This document shows positions 20,401 through 29,833 of a stretch of DNA of 64,000 nucleotides, in pieces. The stretch is taken from contig CM074760.1 of NCBI GenBank assembly GCA_037355855.1, positions 4,704,501 through 4,768,500 on the forward strand. Reading direction: 5' to 3'. Below the pieces are notes generated by a model. It did no database searches, was not told the DNA's origin, and worked only from the letters and a program-made list of their open reading frames with translations. Position numbers and translations under genes: made by a program. Origin of the DNA: Pseudo-nitzschia pungens (Eukaryota > Bacillariophyta > Bacillariophyceae > Bacillariales > Bacillariaceae). Within the stretch, counting starts at the first letter, position 1. Each line of letters starts with the position of its first letter.

Positions 20401-23362
20401 AGCCCCGCAAGAACCTTGGCCACCACAAAGCCCCAAGCTCTCAATACCACACTCAAGCCACCGTTCTATGTACCACGGCCCGGGACATCTCCCGTGCAAT
20501 TCAATCTTGCGGGTTCAGTAAATCCATTGCGCGCCTTATGTACGATTCTGTTCTCCGTCCTTCTCTTGAATACGCCATTCCTCAATCCTTTCTTTCACCC
20601 AAGCAACTCGGTACCATCGAACGGGTCTATCGACGCCCCATTCTCCAGAGTTGCGGATATAAAGCAACCACCGCTCGACCTCTCGTGCAAGCTCCAAAAT
20701 CGGTCGCCGGTATAGGCATTCCCGAGATCACCGCCGTTGACAGCACTGAAAAAACCCTTCATTTCTTGAAGCACTGGCGTACCCCACATGAAGATTGCTG
20801 CCGCCTGCTCCATATTCTGCAAGCTTGGACCCAACTTTATTGTGGCGTCTCATTTCCTATCCTGTCCAATCCAGGGATTTCCCTTCCTCATATTACAGGT
20901 CGGTTCATCCCTGCTGTCCGCACGTATCTCAATTCCGTCGACGGCCATATCGACTTGTTGGATTCATATGTTCCCCCCCCCCCTCCGCGAAAATGACACC
21001 GCCCTCATGGACGTTGCCATTCATTCGTTGCTACCCCCAAGTACCATTCAATGCATTAACTTTGCGCGGTTTCACTTAAGGGTTACATACTTAAGCGAAA
21101 TATGTAATATCCAAGGTACTCATATCCGCTCCAGCATTTTCCAACAACCCCAACCCCAACAACAACAACCCCAACCCCAACAACCCCAACACCCGCCAGT
21201 ATCCACATCAACCTCACCCAGGTCATCCCACGTGGACAAAGTTCTGCCAGTTTCTCACGTGCTTCACCCGTCCAGGTAGTAAAGCATTGCTCCCCGACTT
21301 CATACCCGGCCCCTGGCTCTCAACCCACAGCTCTCTTGGTGTGTGGCAGTCTTACGCAACCCCATCCCCATTGCGCATGAGTGTTCTCCGCAACTCCTCC
21401 TGGCACCACTACATCAAGGATCCCACACCCCAGCTTCACCACACCACAACCAAGTTTCACCCTTCACCAGATAGCTACCCAATCACCGTCAGCCAATCCA
21501 CAAATGGCGCTCTGACGGTGTACTCACCCCGCATCCCCCAACCGCCTCACACCCATTCCGAAATCACAACATGGTACGATTTCCTTACCACGAAACCTCT
21601 GTGGGCTCAAGCGCTCCTTGCCAATATAGTATTTCACACTGATCCCTCTACAATTAGAGCCGCCCAACTTGAATTCAACCATCTCATCGTGGTCTCCGAT
21701 GGCTCTGGCAAAGACGATGTGATGGCCTTTGCATGGGTCGTTGCATCCCCCACTGAACAACTCGTCTCTGGTTCCGCTCAGTGCCCGGGGTCACAATGCT
21801 CCTTTCGTGCCGAGGCCGCTGGTCAACTTGCAGCCACCCTCTTTCTCGCCTATTACCAAGAATTTGACGATCTCGATATTACGGGCACCCATTTCTATTG
21901 CGATAACAAGGAAGTGGGCACCCGCGGGAAATCACATACTAACTACACCACACCGTATCCGAATGTCACTCTTCAACCCCAGTTCGACCTCACCGAGCAG
22001 ATCTTTCAGACGACGCGGGACTTCAACCTCCGACCTACTTACAAACACGTGAAAGGCCACCAAGATGATAACGCCAACGCCAAACTCAGCTGGGAAGCAG
22101 AGTTGAATGTTCTGGTTGACGAACTTGCTGATATCTGCCGACGTCAACTTAACCCCGACTATACCGTTCTCCCTGTGCCCGCCTGTCCAGCCATCTTATA
22201 TCTTTCCAATAAAGCTGTCACCTCCAACTACAGATCCACTCTCCTTGACGCTTATTCCCGACCCCGTTACTTCCAATATGTCCAACAACGGTTTAAATGG
22301 ACTCCCGCCACCGTCGACTCCATCAACTGGCCTGCCTATGAAGCCGCCGTGAAAACCTTCACTCATTCACCCACGCTTGTTAAACTTTGCCACCGTCTTC
22401 TTCCCACCAATGCCATACTGAAAAAGTGGAATTACCAGTCAGTGGATTCGTGCCCCTTGTGTGCGGAACCCGAAACCTTTTCCCATATGCTACAATGCCC
22501 CCATCCATCCCGTGTTCTATGGAAACGCGAATGCATTAGCAATCTCCAAAAATCCCTTACCGCTCATGGATTCGACCATACCCGTATCGACTGTCTTTGC
22601 TTGAGTCTCACCAAGTATCTTGACACAGGCTCCGTTCTTCCCGACAACCATCCCAATTCATTTTCACCTGCGATTCAAGCTCAAACCAACATCGGTTGGG
22701 AACATGCCTTTATGGGACGCCTTACCACTCAGTGGGTCACCCTCAGTTCACCCTCTGAAAAATTAGAGCCCACTCGTGGCGGCTCTCAACTCGCAGCACG
22801 TTTATTCCAAGCCACACATACCCTGTGGCTTCAGCGCAACCAAGATACCCACGGCACCACCGCAACCTCAACCTTGTACCGCGATCACCTCAATACTCAA
22901 GTTAAGGCTCTCCTCGCGCTCCGACCCAAAGTTTGACCCTGCGACGACTTTTTGTTCCCCCGTGATCACCATGATTTTCTCCAAAATAGCACCGATGAAG
23001 CCTTAGCGTCCTTCATTGCCAGCAACACACAGGCCATTCAAAACAGTGTCCGCCTAGCGGAATCCTCCACCGTACAGGACACAGGAGCGATTTACAATTA
23101 TTTCCAACCCGTTCGCACAGGCGCTTTGAACACCATACGCTGCCAACAACGCACCGCCACCATGCACTGTAATAACATGCACTGTAATAACATGCACTTC
23201 CACCGTATGCCCAGGTCTGCAAGTTGTCACCGGGCAAACACCACCCCACTCACTCAGTTCGCTTCCTCCACCAACCCACCCTCAACAGCGACCACCCACC
23301 AGCACCCCACAGATTCCACTCACGAAGCCCCGATTACCAGATTCTTCAGTTCTCGTTCCTGA
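17434..23362 (+). pseudogene. LINE ORF2: endonuclease, RT, RNase H, zinc finger (broken)
   Basis: The APE-type endonuclease starts with SYNCNGLR (about 17520) and has CFSELNLD, LLLGDWNE, GSTRIDFILG and GDHR. The RT has FDNDAASCYDRI (motif A), GTGQGSGNSP (motif B) and GFVDDSTCIT (motif C) between 19780 and 20160. The RNase H shows VVSDGS, RAEAAG, YCDNKEV and LVDELA, followed by a CPLC...HMLQCPH zinc finger (about 22450). Breaks: TGA at 18270, 19659 and 22934; a frameshift at an 11-base C run (20973-20983); another near 21230. Translation continues in homologous sense across all of them, so this is one inactivated gene. It could be partly assembly error at the C run. Confidence 0.85.
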
Positions 23363-23807
23363 GCACCCGGATGCTTTTGAACTTTTCTTTTCCCTCCTTC
23401 TGTTCACAGCTCCTTTACAATCGATTTCGCGGTTGATTGTTAAGTGTTTAAGGAACCTGGACGTATCGAATCTTAGCTCACCACTACCACCACGAATCAC
23501 TCACCACCATTACCAACACCACCACCTCCCGTCCGAGGAACCCAGATCTCGATCCTCTTCTGCTGCGTTCGACACTGTGGTTGATTGTTAAATGGTCCAG
23601 GAACCTGGATATTACAGATCTGAATCGATCGAACTCTGGAACGCAGCACTAAGTGCTCGCCCCAGAGTGTACATCATCACTTTAACTTGCCCACTCCACT
23701 AAAACCATACGTATTTCAGTGGCGCCAGCGCTCTGTGAGCTCATGTAAGCAAGTGCACCTAGTGCAATTTTGCTAGCTGAGTCGAGAGTTTAAATTAGAT
23801 ATTTTAC

Positions 23808-23825
23808 ATTATGAATCACCAAATG
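23808..23825. repeat. 18-bp target site duplication, right copy
   Basis: Identical to 14886-14903; marks the 3' end of the LINE. The Crypton frame resumes with MNHQM and continues into part 2. Confidence 0.9.
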
Positions 23826-24263
23826 GCAGAGATTGCCGAGCTGAAGCGGATGGTTCAAACACTGACTTCAATTGTTCAAGGTATCGCTGTTGCCCCAGCG
23901 ACAAGGCGTGTTGGAGCTGTTGCTGCTGTAAGAACAAGACCAGGTGTGGCAGATACAGAAAGGCCTGCAACACTCTATCCAACTCCCCGAACGCTCCATG
24001 TCTTGTGGGACGAGTACGTCAATGGAATTGGTGGAAGGAAACCTGCAAGAGAATTCACCCAGGTGGAGAGAGGTCGGTGTCGATTCAAATACTGCAGGAG
24101 GAAGATTATTTGGGGATGTATGGATCGACTAACACGCAGAGGAGATGACGTTAACACAGCAATCCAAAGGATTCAAAGGCAGTACGGTGATCTAACAATT
24201 ACCAAGTTGATTGATGCGATGCGAAGGGATGAGAAGGGAGGAGGTCATGCCAATCTTTGGTGA
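23811..24263 (+). pseudogene. Crypton recombinase, part 2: coiled coil and GCR1_C-like domain
   Basis: 150 residues continuing the reading frame of 12960-14903 beyond the LINE. It starts with a heptad stretch (IAELKRMVQTLTSIVQGIA). It then has an Arg/Lys-rich domain, LHVLWDEYVNGIGGRKPARE...RCRFKYCRRKIIWGCMDRL, that resembles the GCR1_C DNA-binding domain found C-terminal to the recombinase in Cryptons. It ends with TGA at 24261. It could be read as a separate gene from its own ATG, but that ATG belongs to the duplicated target site. Crypton ends have no terminal repeats, so the element's outer borders cannot be set. Confidence 0.65.
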
Positions 24264-25173
24264 TTACTATTCTTGTTGTGTGCTGGTTCTTGCTGGCGCA
24301 GCAGCTGTTGAATAGGGGAAGTACCCCTGTTGTTGCTGCTATCAGCTTTTTTTTCAAGTTTATTGTTGTCCCTTGCTGGCATGGTGGGTATCAATTGGGT
24401 CGAACTCCGGATCCGGATCGATCTGTCGGATCAATTGTTTGCCTCTGCCATTACTTGTTGATTGTTGTATAGTGTAACACGTCTGTAGTAAAAAAAGTAT
24501 ACATGTGCACGTTGCCAGCCTACGTAGTCTGATCTGTTGCTTCCAATTGAGAATGGTTCAGGTTGTGTTCTTGTCGTGTGTTTGACCTATCATTGTTGTC
24601 AACTCTGTCCCGAACCCATGTCAATAATGTATTTTTTGCCGTTCTTTTGACTTGTATTTTTTCTTTGACAGAAATTCCAATGGTCGTTGATGTTTTTTTG
24701 TGGCACTCACCGGTGCGATTAGCGCACCGAAGGTGCACTGCCGTGTGTTACGTTCCTACGTGTATTGTACATGTGTTGTGTACTGTGTACTGTTTGTTGT
24801 TTTTATAAAGTATACACTCCCGGTACGGTGCTGAACTGCAGATATGCGCTTTTTTTGCATCAATCATAACTTCTAAAGTATACAGCCAATAGCAACAAGT
24901 AATGGCTTGTTAGAAAGCCCTCACTCTCCTCTTTCCATAGGTATATGGTTCTATAGACTTCAGAGCTTGTCTTGTTGTTGAAAATACTCAACTAAGTTTG
25001 CATATGAATTTTTGGCACATGCGCATATGCGCATTTTTAGGACCACACGCATTTACTAGTAATGACTAATTCGATTCACCACAATTTTAGTGAGGTTTTT
25101 CCTTTTTTCTGTGGGAAAGAACCATCATCGACACACTGTCTTCTCATCTTTCTCGAATTGGTAACTTACTACG
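24264..25173. other. No gene recognised
   Basis: AT-rich non-coding sequence after the Crypton stop. Short frames only; GT-rich tracts at 24755-24800. Part of it is probably the Crypton 3' flank. Confidence 0.5.
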
Positions 25174-25932
25174 TACTTCCTCCGTTCCGAAATAACTGTG
25201 GGATGACCAAAGTGTTTGCGTTCCGAAATAAGTGTTGCTTTGTGTAGAAAATATGTAGAAGGTGTACCACGAACATCGAAATTATTTTCACTGCACAATT
25301 TTCTATAACAATCGTTACACTGTTGCGAGTACGGCGTTTCCAGTACTCAAACGTACAGGATTTTCATGCGCAACGACCCCGGTGGACCAATTTTCAGTGC
25401 TACCAGTAGTAGTATCACTAGCATTATTAGTAGCAGGAACAAAACGAATAGGATTGCGTGCAAAAAACACACTAAAACACACACAAAATTAAATTAAAAC
25501 ACACATGAACAAAAATAACTAGTGTTATCGCGCAAAATACGAGAATTAATTAATTTTAATTTTAATTAATCGACACGAAAAATAGGCTATCTTTGGACGA
25601 TAAAACGGAAGACAAGAACTCTCTTCTTGTTTCTATGACCTATACCTGGACAAAAATTCAGTGTCTTAGCTTTCGAAAGAACCTTCCCCGAGGTTCAAAT
25701 GCCAGGTGGAACCCTTTCAACCGGTAAAATCACATTTGAAGGGCAAAATGGGCCCTTTTCAAGTCCTAATGAAAGGTAGACCAATAGCGCGAGCCTATCA
25801 GTGTCTAACCAGGCATAAGGACTTAGTTGAGGAGTGTTTAACCCAAAAAGAACGATTTGAATCGGTTGAAAATTGATCGATAGACAAGCTTGTATGTGCG
25901 AAGCGCACACTTATTTCGGAACGGAGGAAGTA
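25174..25932. mobile_element. Tc1/mariner Stowaway-like MITE, copy 1
   Basis: Terminal inverted repeats read CTTCCTCCGTTCCGAAATAA at the left and its complement at the right, flanked by TA on both sides. This is the classic Stowaway/mariner terminal sequence. Interior about 750 bp, non-coding, with an internal AT palindrome (AATTAATTTTAATTTTAATT) at 25545-25570. The second copy lies inverted at 41851-42584. Confidence 0.85.
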
Positions 25933-26233
25933 CTCATTTTTTGTTCGCCAAATTTTGTACCGATTCAAAGTACAAATCAAATCCTTTAGTACTATTTACT
26001 GTTATGGGTCCGAAAGCGACATGAATATCCAACAACAATCAATAAGTACAATTAATTACGCCATAGTCTACGATTCTGCATAGAGCATTGTAAAGGTGAA
26101 TACCGGTAAGGTAAAAGCTGCCGCCTTTACTTTGATTGATGATTGATTGAATGGGGAGGTTGCAAGCGATAAGTTGCGGCCACGAATGTCAACCCTGTCA
26201 CGGAGATGGTTCATTTCGAACAAGTTGGTTCAA
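25174..26233. repeat. Inverted segmental duplication, copy 1 (MITE, promoter, 16 codons)
   Basis: The whole interval is the reverse complement of 41550-42584 with few differences. After the MITE it contains the upstream region of the gene at 40356-41597, its ATG (here 26186) and exactly 16 codons (ending at GTTCAA). It then passes into unrelated sequence that begins with the palindrome TGCGCGAAGCGCA. The copy can be read for about 30 codons before a TAG, so it is a promoter plus a truncated gene start. Confidence 0.88.
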
Positions 26234-26251
26234 TTTGCGCGAAGCGCATTT

Positions 26252-26672
26252 TGTCCGACGTTCCGATGTTCCAGTACTAAAAATACGTAGATTTCTACAC
26301 AACTTTACCATGCGATATCTCGCTCCCTTATACACCCCCAATCACAACCCCAGGACCTACATGTATTAACCAAGACCTGCGCTCTTCGTTTCTGCTATCG
26401 GTTCAGTTGCTGGATGCTTCGTTTGGTTGCTTTGGTTGCCAATTCACCACTCGGCGGCCGATCGAGCAGCAGCAGCAGCAGCAAACCGACACATAATTTT
26501 CTACAGCACTTCCAGTACAGATTCTACCGTACAGCAAAACCGACAACAACGTTGTATTTCTGCTTCGATCTGTTTCCCAGCTCCATTCCAAGGCCCTTAA
26601 GTATATCTTATACTTAATGTTCTACACTGTTTCCAAGCTGCTTAAGTGATTCTCACTTAATGTTCTACATTC
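26252..26672 (+). repeat. Dispersed repeat, LTR-like, copy 1
   Basis: Begins TGTCCGACGTTCCGATGTTCC and shares blocks in the same order with 48837-49330: the start, ACATAATTTTCTACAGCA, and CTTAA...GTTCTACATTCTT motifs. The TG start and lack of coding suggest the LTR of another retroelement. A matching CA end is not clear because the TIR transposon begins at 26677. Confidence 0.45.
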
Positions 26673-26676
26673 TTAA

Positions 26677-27035
26677 CAAGTGTCCCCCCTGGGGTTTTTA
26701 CATTGCAAACTCCAGAAGTTAATGGCCGCGCGCCCTTCCCTGGAAATATTCTCTAGTACTTTAATTCTACTCAATTCAGTGTAGGATCTAGTCTTCTTCT
26801 TTTTTGACACCATCACACCACTCCTTCTCATTTCAACCGGGACCATGGTGGTTGCCCAAATCCTGTTGCAACAGCTCCTTTGAACCCATTTTTCTTGTCC
26901 AGAGCAACCCTTGCATTGAGAGTGTGTTTGAGCCTTTTTTTCTGTCAAAATCGACCTTGTAGAACCAATTTTTTGAACTGCTTCTGATTTCGACCGACAA
27001 CAACGAGAATTCGACAATCCAACAATTCCATCATG
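26677..27035 (+). repeat. Left terminal inverted repeat of the TIR transposon
   Basis: Pairs with 35709-36102. It holds the presumed promoter and 5' UTR for the short gene at 27033. On the minus strand it has a frame with KKAQTHSQCKGCSGQEKWVQ that matches a frame in the right repeat; this is a consequence of the repeat. Confidence 0.75.
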
Positions 27036-27188
27036 GTGAATGGCAATCCCTTGAAGAGCAACACGGTCCGGCCTGCTCTGCAAACACCCCATTTTGGACC
27101 AGACAATATCCCCGATCCCAGACTTGGAGGGAATGGCTATTCAGAGGACATGAGAAGACACACAGTGAACGTCGGGTATGCCAACTGA
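27033..27188 (+). CDS. Short gene at left TIR, 51 codons, function unknown
   Basis: Opens MVNGNPLKSNTVRPALQ and ends NVGYAN followed by TGA. Its ATG sits at the TIR end in the same place as the start of the large gene at the other TIR, which is the main reason to list it. It is probably the remnant of a longer transposon gene that lost its middle; no motif is visible. Confidence 0.4.
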   Translation: MVNGNPLKSNTVRPALQTPHFGPDNIPDPRLGGNGYSEDMRRHTVNVGYAN

Positions 27189-27270
27189 GTGTATTGTCGG
27201 GTCTCCACCATTGTTGATTGTCGCGTCTCCACCAGTCGATTGTCACATCTCCACCATTTTTGATTTCAAT
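27189..27270. repeat. Subterminal repeats, left cluster
   Basis: Three to four units related to GTCTCCACCA.TTGATTGTC follow the stop of the 51-codon gene. The same units in reverse complement stand at 33690-33790, just beyond the stop of the opposite gene. They are therefore symmetric within the transposon and may be transposase-binding or 3'-processing sites. Confidence 0.7.
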
Positions 27271-27482
27271 TTTGGTTGTATTTCTTACTGGTAGTTTGGA
27301 TTTTGCTTTTTCAGAGTTGCAAAAATAGAAATAATGAATTAGGGATGCTGAGCTTTGCTCCAGTTTGCTCCAGTTTCTTATTTGTAGTAGGTTTTCGATT
27401 GTATACCAATAGCGCCGCCGGCAGTGTAACTCCCACGTCACTCCCGTGTCACTCCCACATCTAAGTATTGAACACTTGTGGG

Positions 27483-27672
27483 TGCCGTGCACCAGAACAG
27501 TCACGAGTCCGTTCGGGACTGGATTAAGGATAAGGATAAAAACAATCAGCGAGTCGACAGAATCGCCGATTGTTGGAAGAGCTCTTAGAACTGTAACAGA
27601 TAGACTAATCAGTAGAGCTCACAATTTGCATATCACTACTATTCTAATCACTAGTAGACCCGGGGTATGGCA
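27483..27672 (+). repeat. 5' LTR of gypsy A
   Basis: 190 bp; differs from the 3' LTR only by CG versus CA near the start, a CpG-type transition. The inverted end words are TGCC and GGCA. Confidence 0.95.
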
Positions 27673-28432
27673 TGATTTTAAAATCAAGCTGAGTGCTGAC
27701 GACCATGAGCAGAAAGAGATCGATTGGGCAAGGCGCCGACAAGACCGAAAGACTGCCAGAAAAATGGAGGCACACAGAGGCAAACAGGGAGAAGGATACC
27801 CGGTGTCTGCAGCACCAGGAAGACCGACCCCAGCAACTGCTAGCTCCAGCAGAAGTGAGCAGCAGCAGCAACAGAGACACCTAAGGACCTAAACAGGACC
27901 ATGGTCGACAACAGGAATAATCAAAAAATTCAAAAATACACACTGAAAAAGTGACACATAATCCAGTGAGTGGACCAATTGGACCAACACTGAGTGGGTG
28001 GACAGACCGAAGAGGGTGTGCCAACCAAAATCAAAATATACGAATATCCGGGAAGGTATATAATAAATACCCAAACACCACCAATCCCACGGGAAACGGG
28101 AAGTGGGACCGGCCCGGTGATTGCTTAATAGAGAAACAACGCCGGAGAACCACGGGAATCGAATCCCACCAAATAAAAACAGAAACAACTCTGGGGAACC
28201 ACTGAATTCCCGTGAGCCAAAGAGAGAAACAACTCCCACCACTGGACAAGTCTAGGGGGAAATTAGTTACAACACGGGATATCACGAGAAACAGATAATC
28301 TAGTGGGTCTAAAAGGGGAAACGAGAGCAAACTGGAACAATCACTTGTTGCTCATTTTCGAACCAAATAACAACTTACAAAAAGACTGTAACTAAGATAA
28401 AGTAAAATTAATAATTAATTGATTAACCCACC
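27673..28432 (+). promoter_or_regulatory. Leader of gypsy A with palindrome at primer-site position
   Basis: 760 bp between LTR and gag. GATTTTAAAATC at 27674-27685 is a perfect palindrome one base from the LTR. No CCA-complementary primer site is visible. The leader is conserved in copies C and D and in the fragment at 1-348. Confidence 0.6.
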
Positions 28433-29833
28433 ATGACGTCCAAAGGAATCAAACAGAAACCCTTTACCTTTACACGAGAGGACTGGCCGGAAGACGCCAC
28501 TGCTGTAAAGATGAGCATAGACTCAGAGAAGGGGGGAGTGGCCTTCAGTGATTATCTAAAGGTACTCACTGGCACCGAAAGACCGGAACTCTTCGTCATT
28601 TGGAAGAGAGACTTTGACCAGAAAATTGCTGGCAATGACAAACTCCAAGGAGACCAAAAACTGGACGTCCTCCAGAGAGTCCTCTCCAACGAGGTGCTCT
28701 CCATTGTCCAGATGACCCTGGGCCGGACCTACTACGCCAAACCGGGACACAAGGTCCACAGCAACCAACTGCTCCAACAAAAACTCCAGAGGATTGCAAT
28801 GAGGGAGCCTAACGAGCCCCCCGCTGACAAACCCAGGGAGACGGTTACGGGCCCCACCGCCCCAACCGCGAACAATGACGCGGCTGCTACGGCGGCGTCC
28901 CAACCAGAACCGGAACCCGACGACCTCGACGCTCCGGTCCCCAAGAAAAGGATCCCAAATGTCCTCATCCAGTACTACCAGACCGAGGGGTACAAAAAGG
29001 ATGTCATTGAGGAATGTATGCATGCCCTCAAGCTCAAAATCTTTGGCAACGACATGAATGGCAAAAGATCCTACATTCTCCTTTGGAGATTCATCCGGAA
29101 TACAAAAATCGACATGAAACACGGTATTCGCTCTTGGGCGAACCGCATGGCCGAACTACAGAGCTATCTACCAGAATGTCTCTGGGAAAGCGGCGCCGCA
29201 AACAGCGCTGCTCCGTCCAGTTACACGGAAGACGACATGAAGGAAATCCTAGATTCCAACATGACCTACTCCCAAAGGGACAAATTGGACCATATCGGAT
29301 GGGACGTCTATGCCCACTCCTTAAACACCACCATCGACAAACTCGAAAACCTGGAAACCACCATCCGGAACGAGGACGAACTCCGCAAACGGATCACCGA
29401 ACTGGAGAAGAAGAATGGCGGCGCCAAGAAGACCCCCAAGGCCGCATCTGGGGGAGGACACACCAAGTCCCCTGGCAAAAAGAAGCGCCCTATGGATAAT
29501 AGCAACAAACGGCTCTGCAAGACCTGTGGCAAGGTCCATGCCGGCCAATGCTGGAAACTAACCGGTGGACCCCCCAAGAAGGGGAAGTTTGACCGGGAAA
29601 CCATCAACTTGCTCAAAGAGCACTTTGTGGCAAAGGAAGACTTGGACACCGAGCAACACTCCAAACCCCACTGGGGAAGAAACCTATCAAACCATGAGTA
29701 CTCTTATGTATTGGCCACGGCCCAAGCTGACCATGACGTCTCAGATGATGAGATTGACATCTCTGAACAAGACCTCAAAGAGTACAGAAGAAAGTACAGA
29801 AAGACCTTCAAGAAGAAAGGATCCCACAACTGA
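28433..29833 (+). CDS. Gag of gypsy A
   Basis: 466 residues, intact. A helical capsid-like region covers residues 30-330 with a conserved block GTERPELFVIWKRDFDQKI. An Ala/Pro-rich linker lies near 140-170. A single zinc knuckle CKTCGKVHAGQC (C-x2-C-x3-H-x3-C) stands near residue 363 within a basic region. The acidic/basic tail ends KKGSHN. The stop is TGA, and the following pol reading is in the same frame, starting ATG directly after the stop. Gag packages the element RNA. The zinc knuckle is missing from copies C and D. Confidence 0.85.
   Translation: MTSKGIKQKPFTFTREDWPEDATAVKMSIDSEKGGVAFSDYLKVLTGTERPELFVIWKRDFDQKIAGNDKLQGDQKLDVLQRVLSNEVLSIVQMTLGRTYYAKPGHKVHSNQLLQQKLQRIAMREPNEPPADKPRETVTGPTAPTANNDAAATAASQPEPEPDDLDAPVPKKRIPNVLIQYYQTEGYKKDVIEECMHALKLKIFGNDMNGKRSYILLWRFIRNTKIDMKHGIRSWANRMAELQSYLPECLWESGAANSAAPSSYTEDDMKEILDSNMTYSQRDKLDHIGWDVYAHSLNTTIDKLENLETTIRNEDELRKRITELEKKNGGAKKTPKAASGGGHTKSPGKKKRPMDNSNKRLCKTCGKVHAGQCWKLTGGPPKKGKFDRETINLLKEHFVAKEDLDTEQHSKPHWGRNLSNHEYSYVLATAQADHDVSDDEIDISEQDLKEYRRKYRKTFKKKGSHN

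Larger units (their letters stand above)
14904..23807 (+). mobile_element. Non-LTR retrotransposon (LINE), about 8.9 kb, inside Crypton
   Basis: Bounded by an 18-bp target duplication (14886-14903 and 23808-23825). Order: short 5' leader (14904-14982), ORF1 (14983-17433), ORF2 with endonuclease, reverse transcriptase, RNase H and zinc finger (17434-23362), and a 445-bp 3' UTR without poly(A). The 3' UTR holds a diverged direct repeat (GTTGATTGTTAA...GGAACCTGGA at 23431 and 23580). The plus strand is markedly C-rich, unlike its surroundings. The domain order (APE endonuclease, RT, RNase H) fits RNase-H-bearing clades such as I or Tad; the exact clade is not resolved. Confidence 0.88.

Noticed and set aside
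14526..22936. Reassignment of TGA as a sense codon
   Set aside because: Host genes here end in TGA, TAA or TAG and use TGG for Trp; sister elements have CGA at the affected sites.
25174..25932. Coding genes inside the MITE (frames of 60-76 codons)
   Set aside because: The same frames appear in both MITE copies only because the DNA is duplicated; no motifs, and MITEs are non-coding.
26673..27092. 139-codon minus-strand gene with a Cys cluster (CKGCSGQEKW)
   Set aside because: It lies within the terminal inverted repeat and recurs in the other repeat; repeat structure explains the similarity. A true zinc-binding peptide is not excluded.
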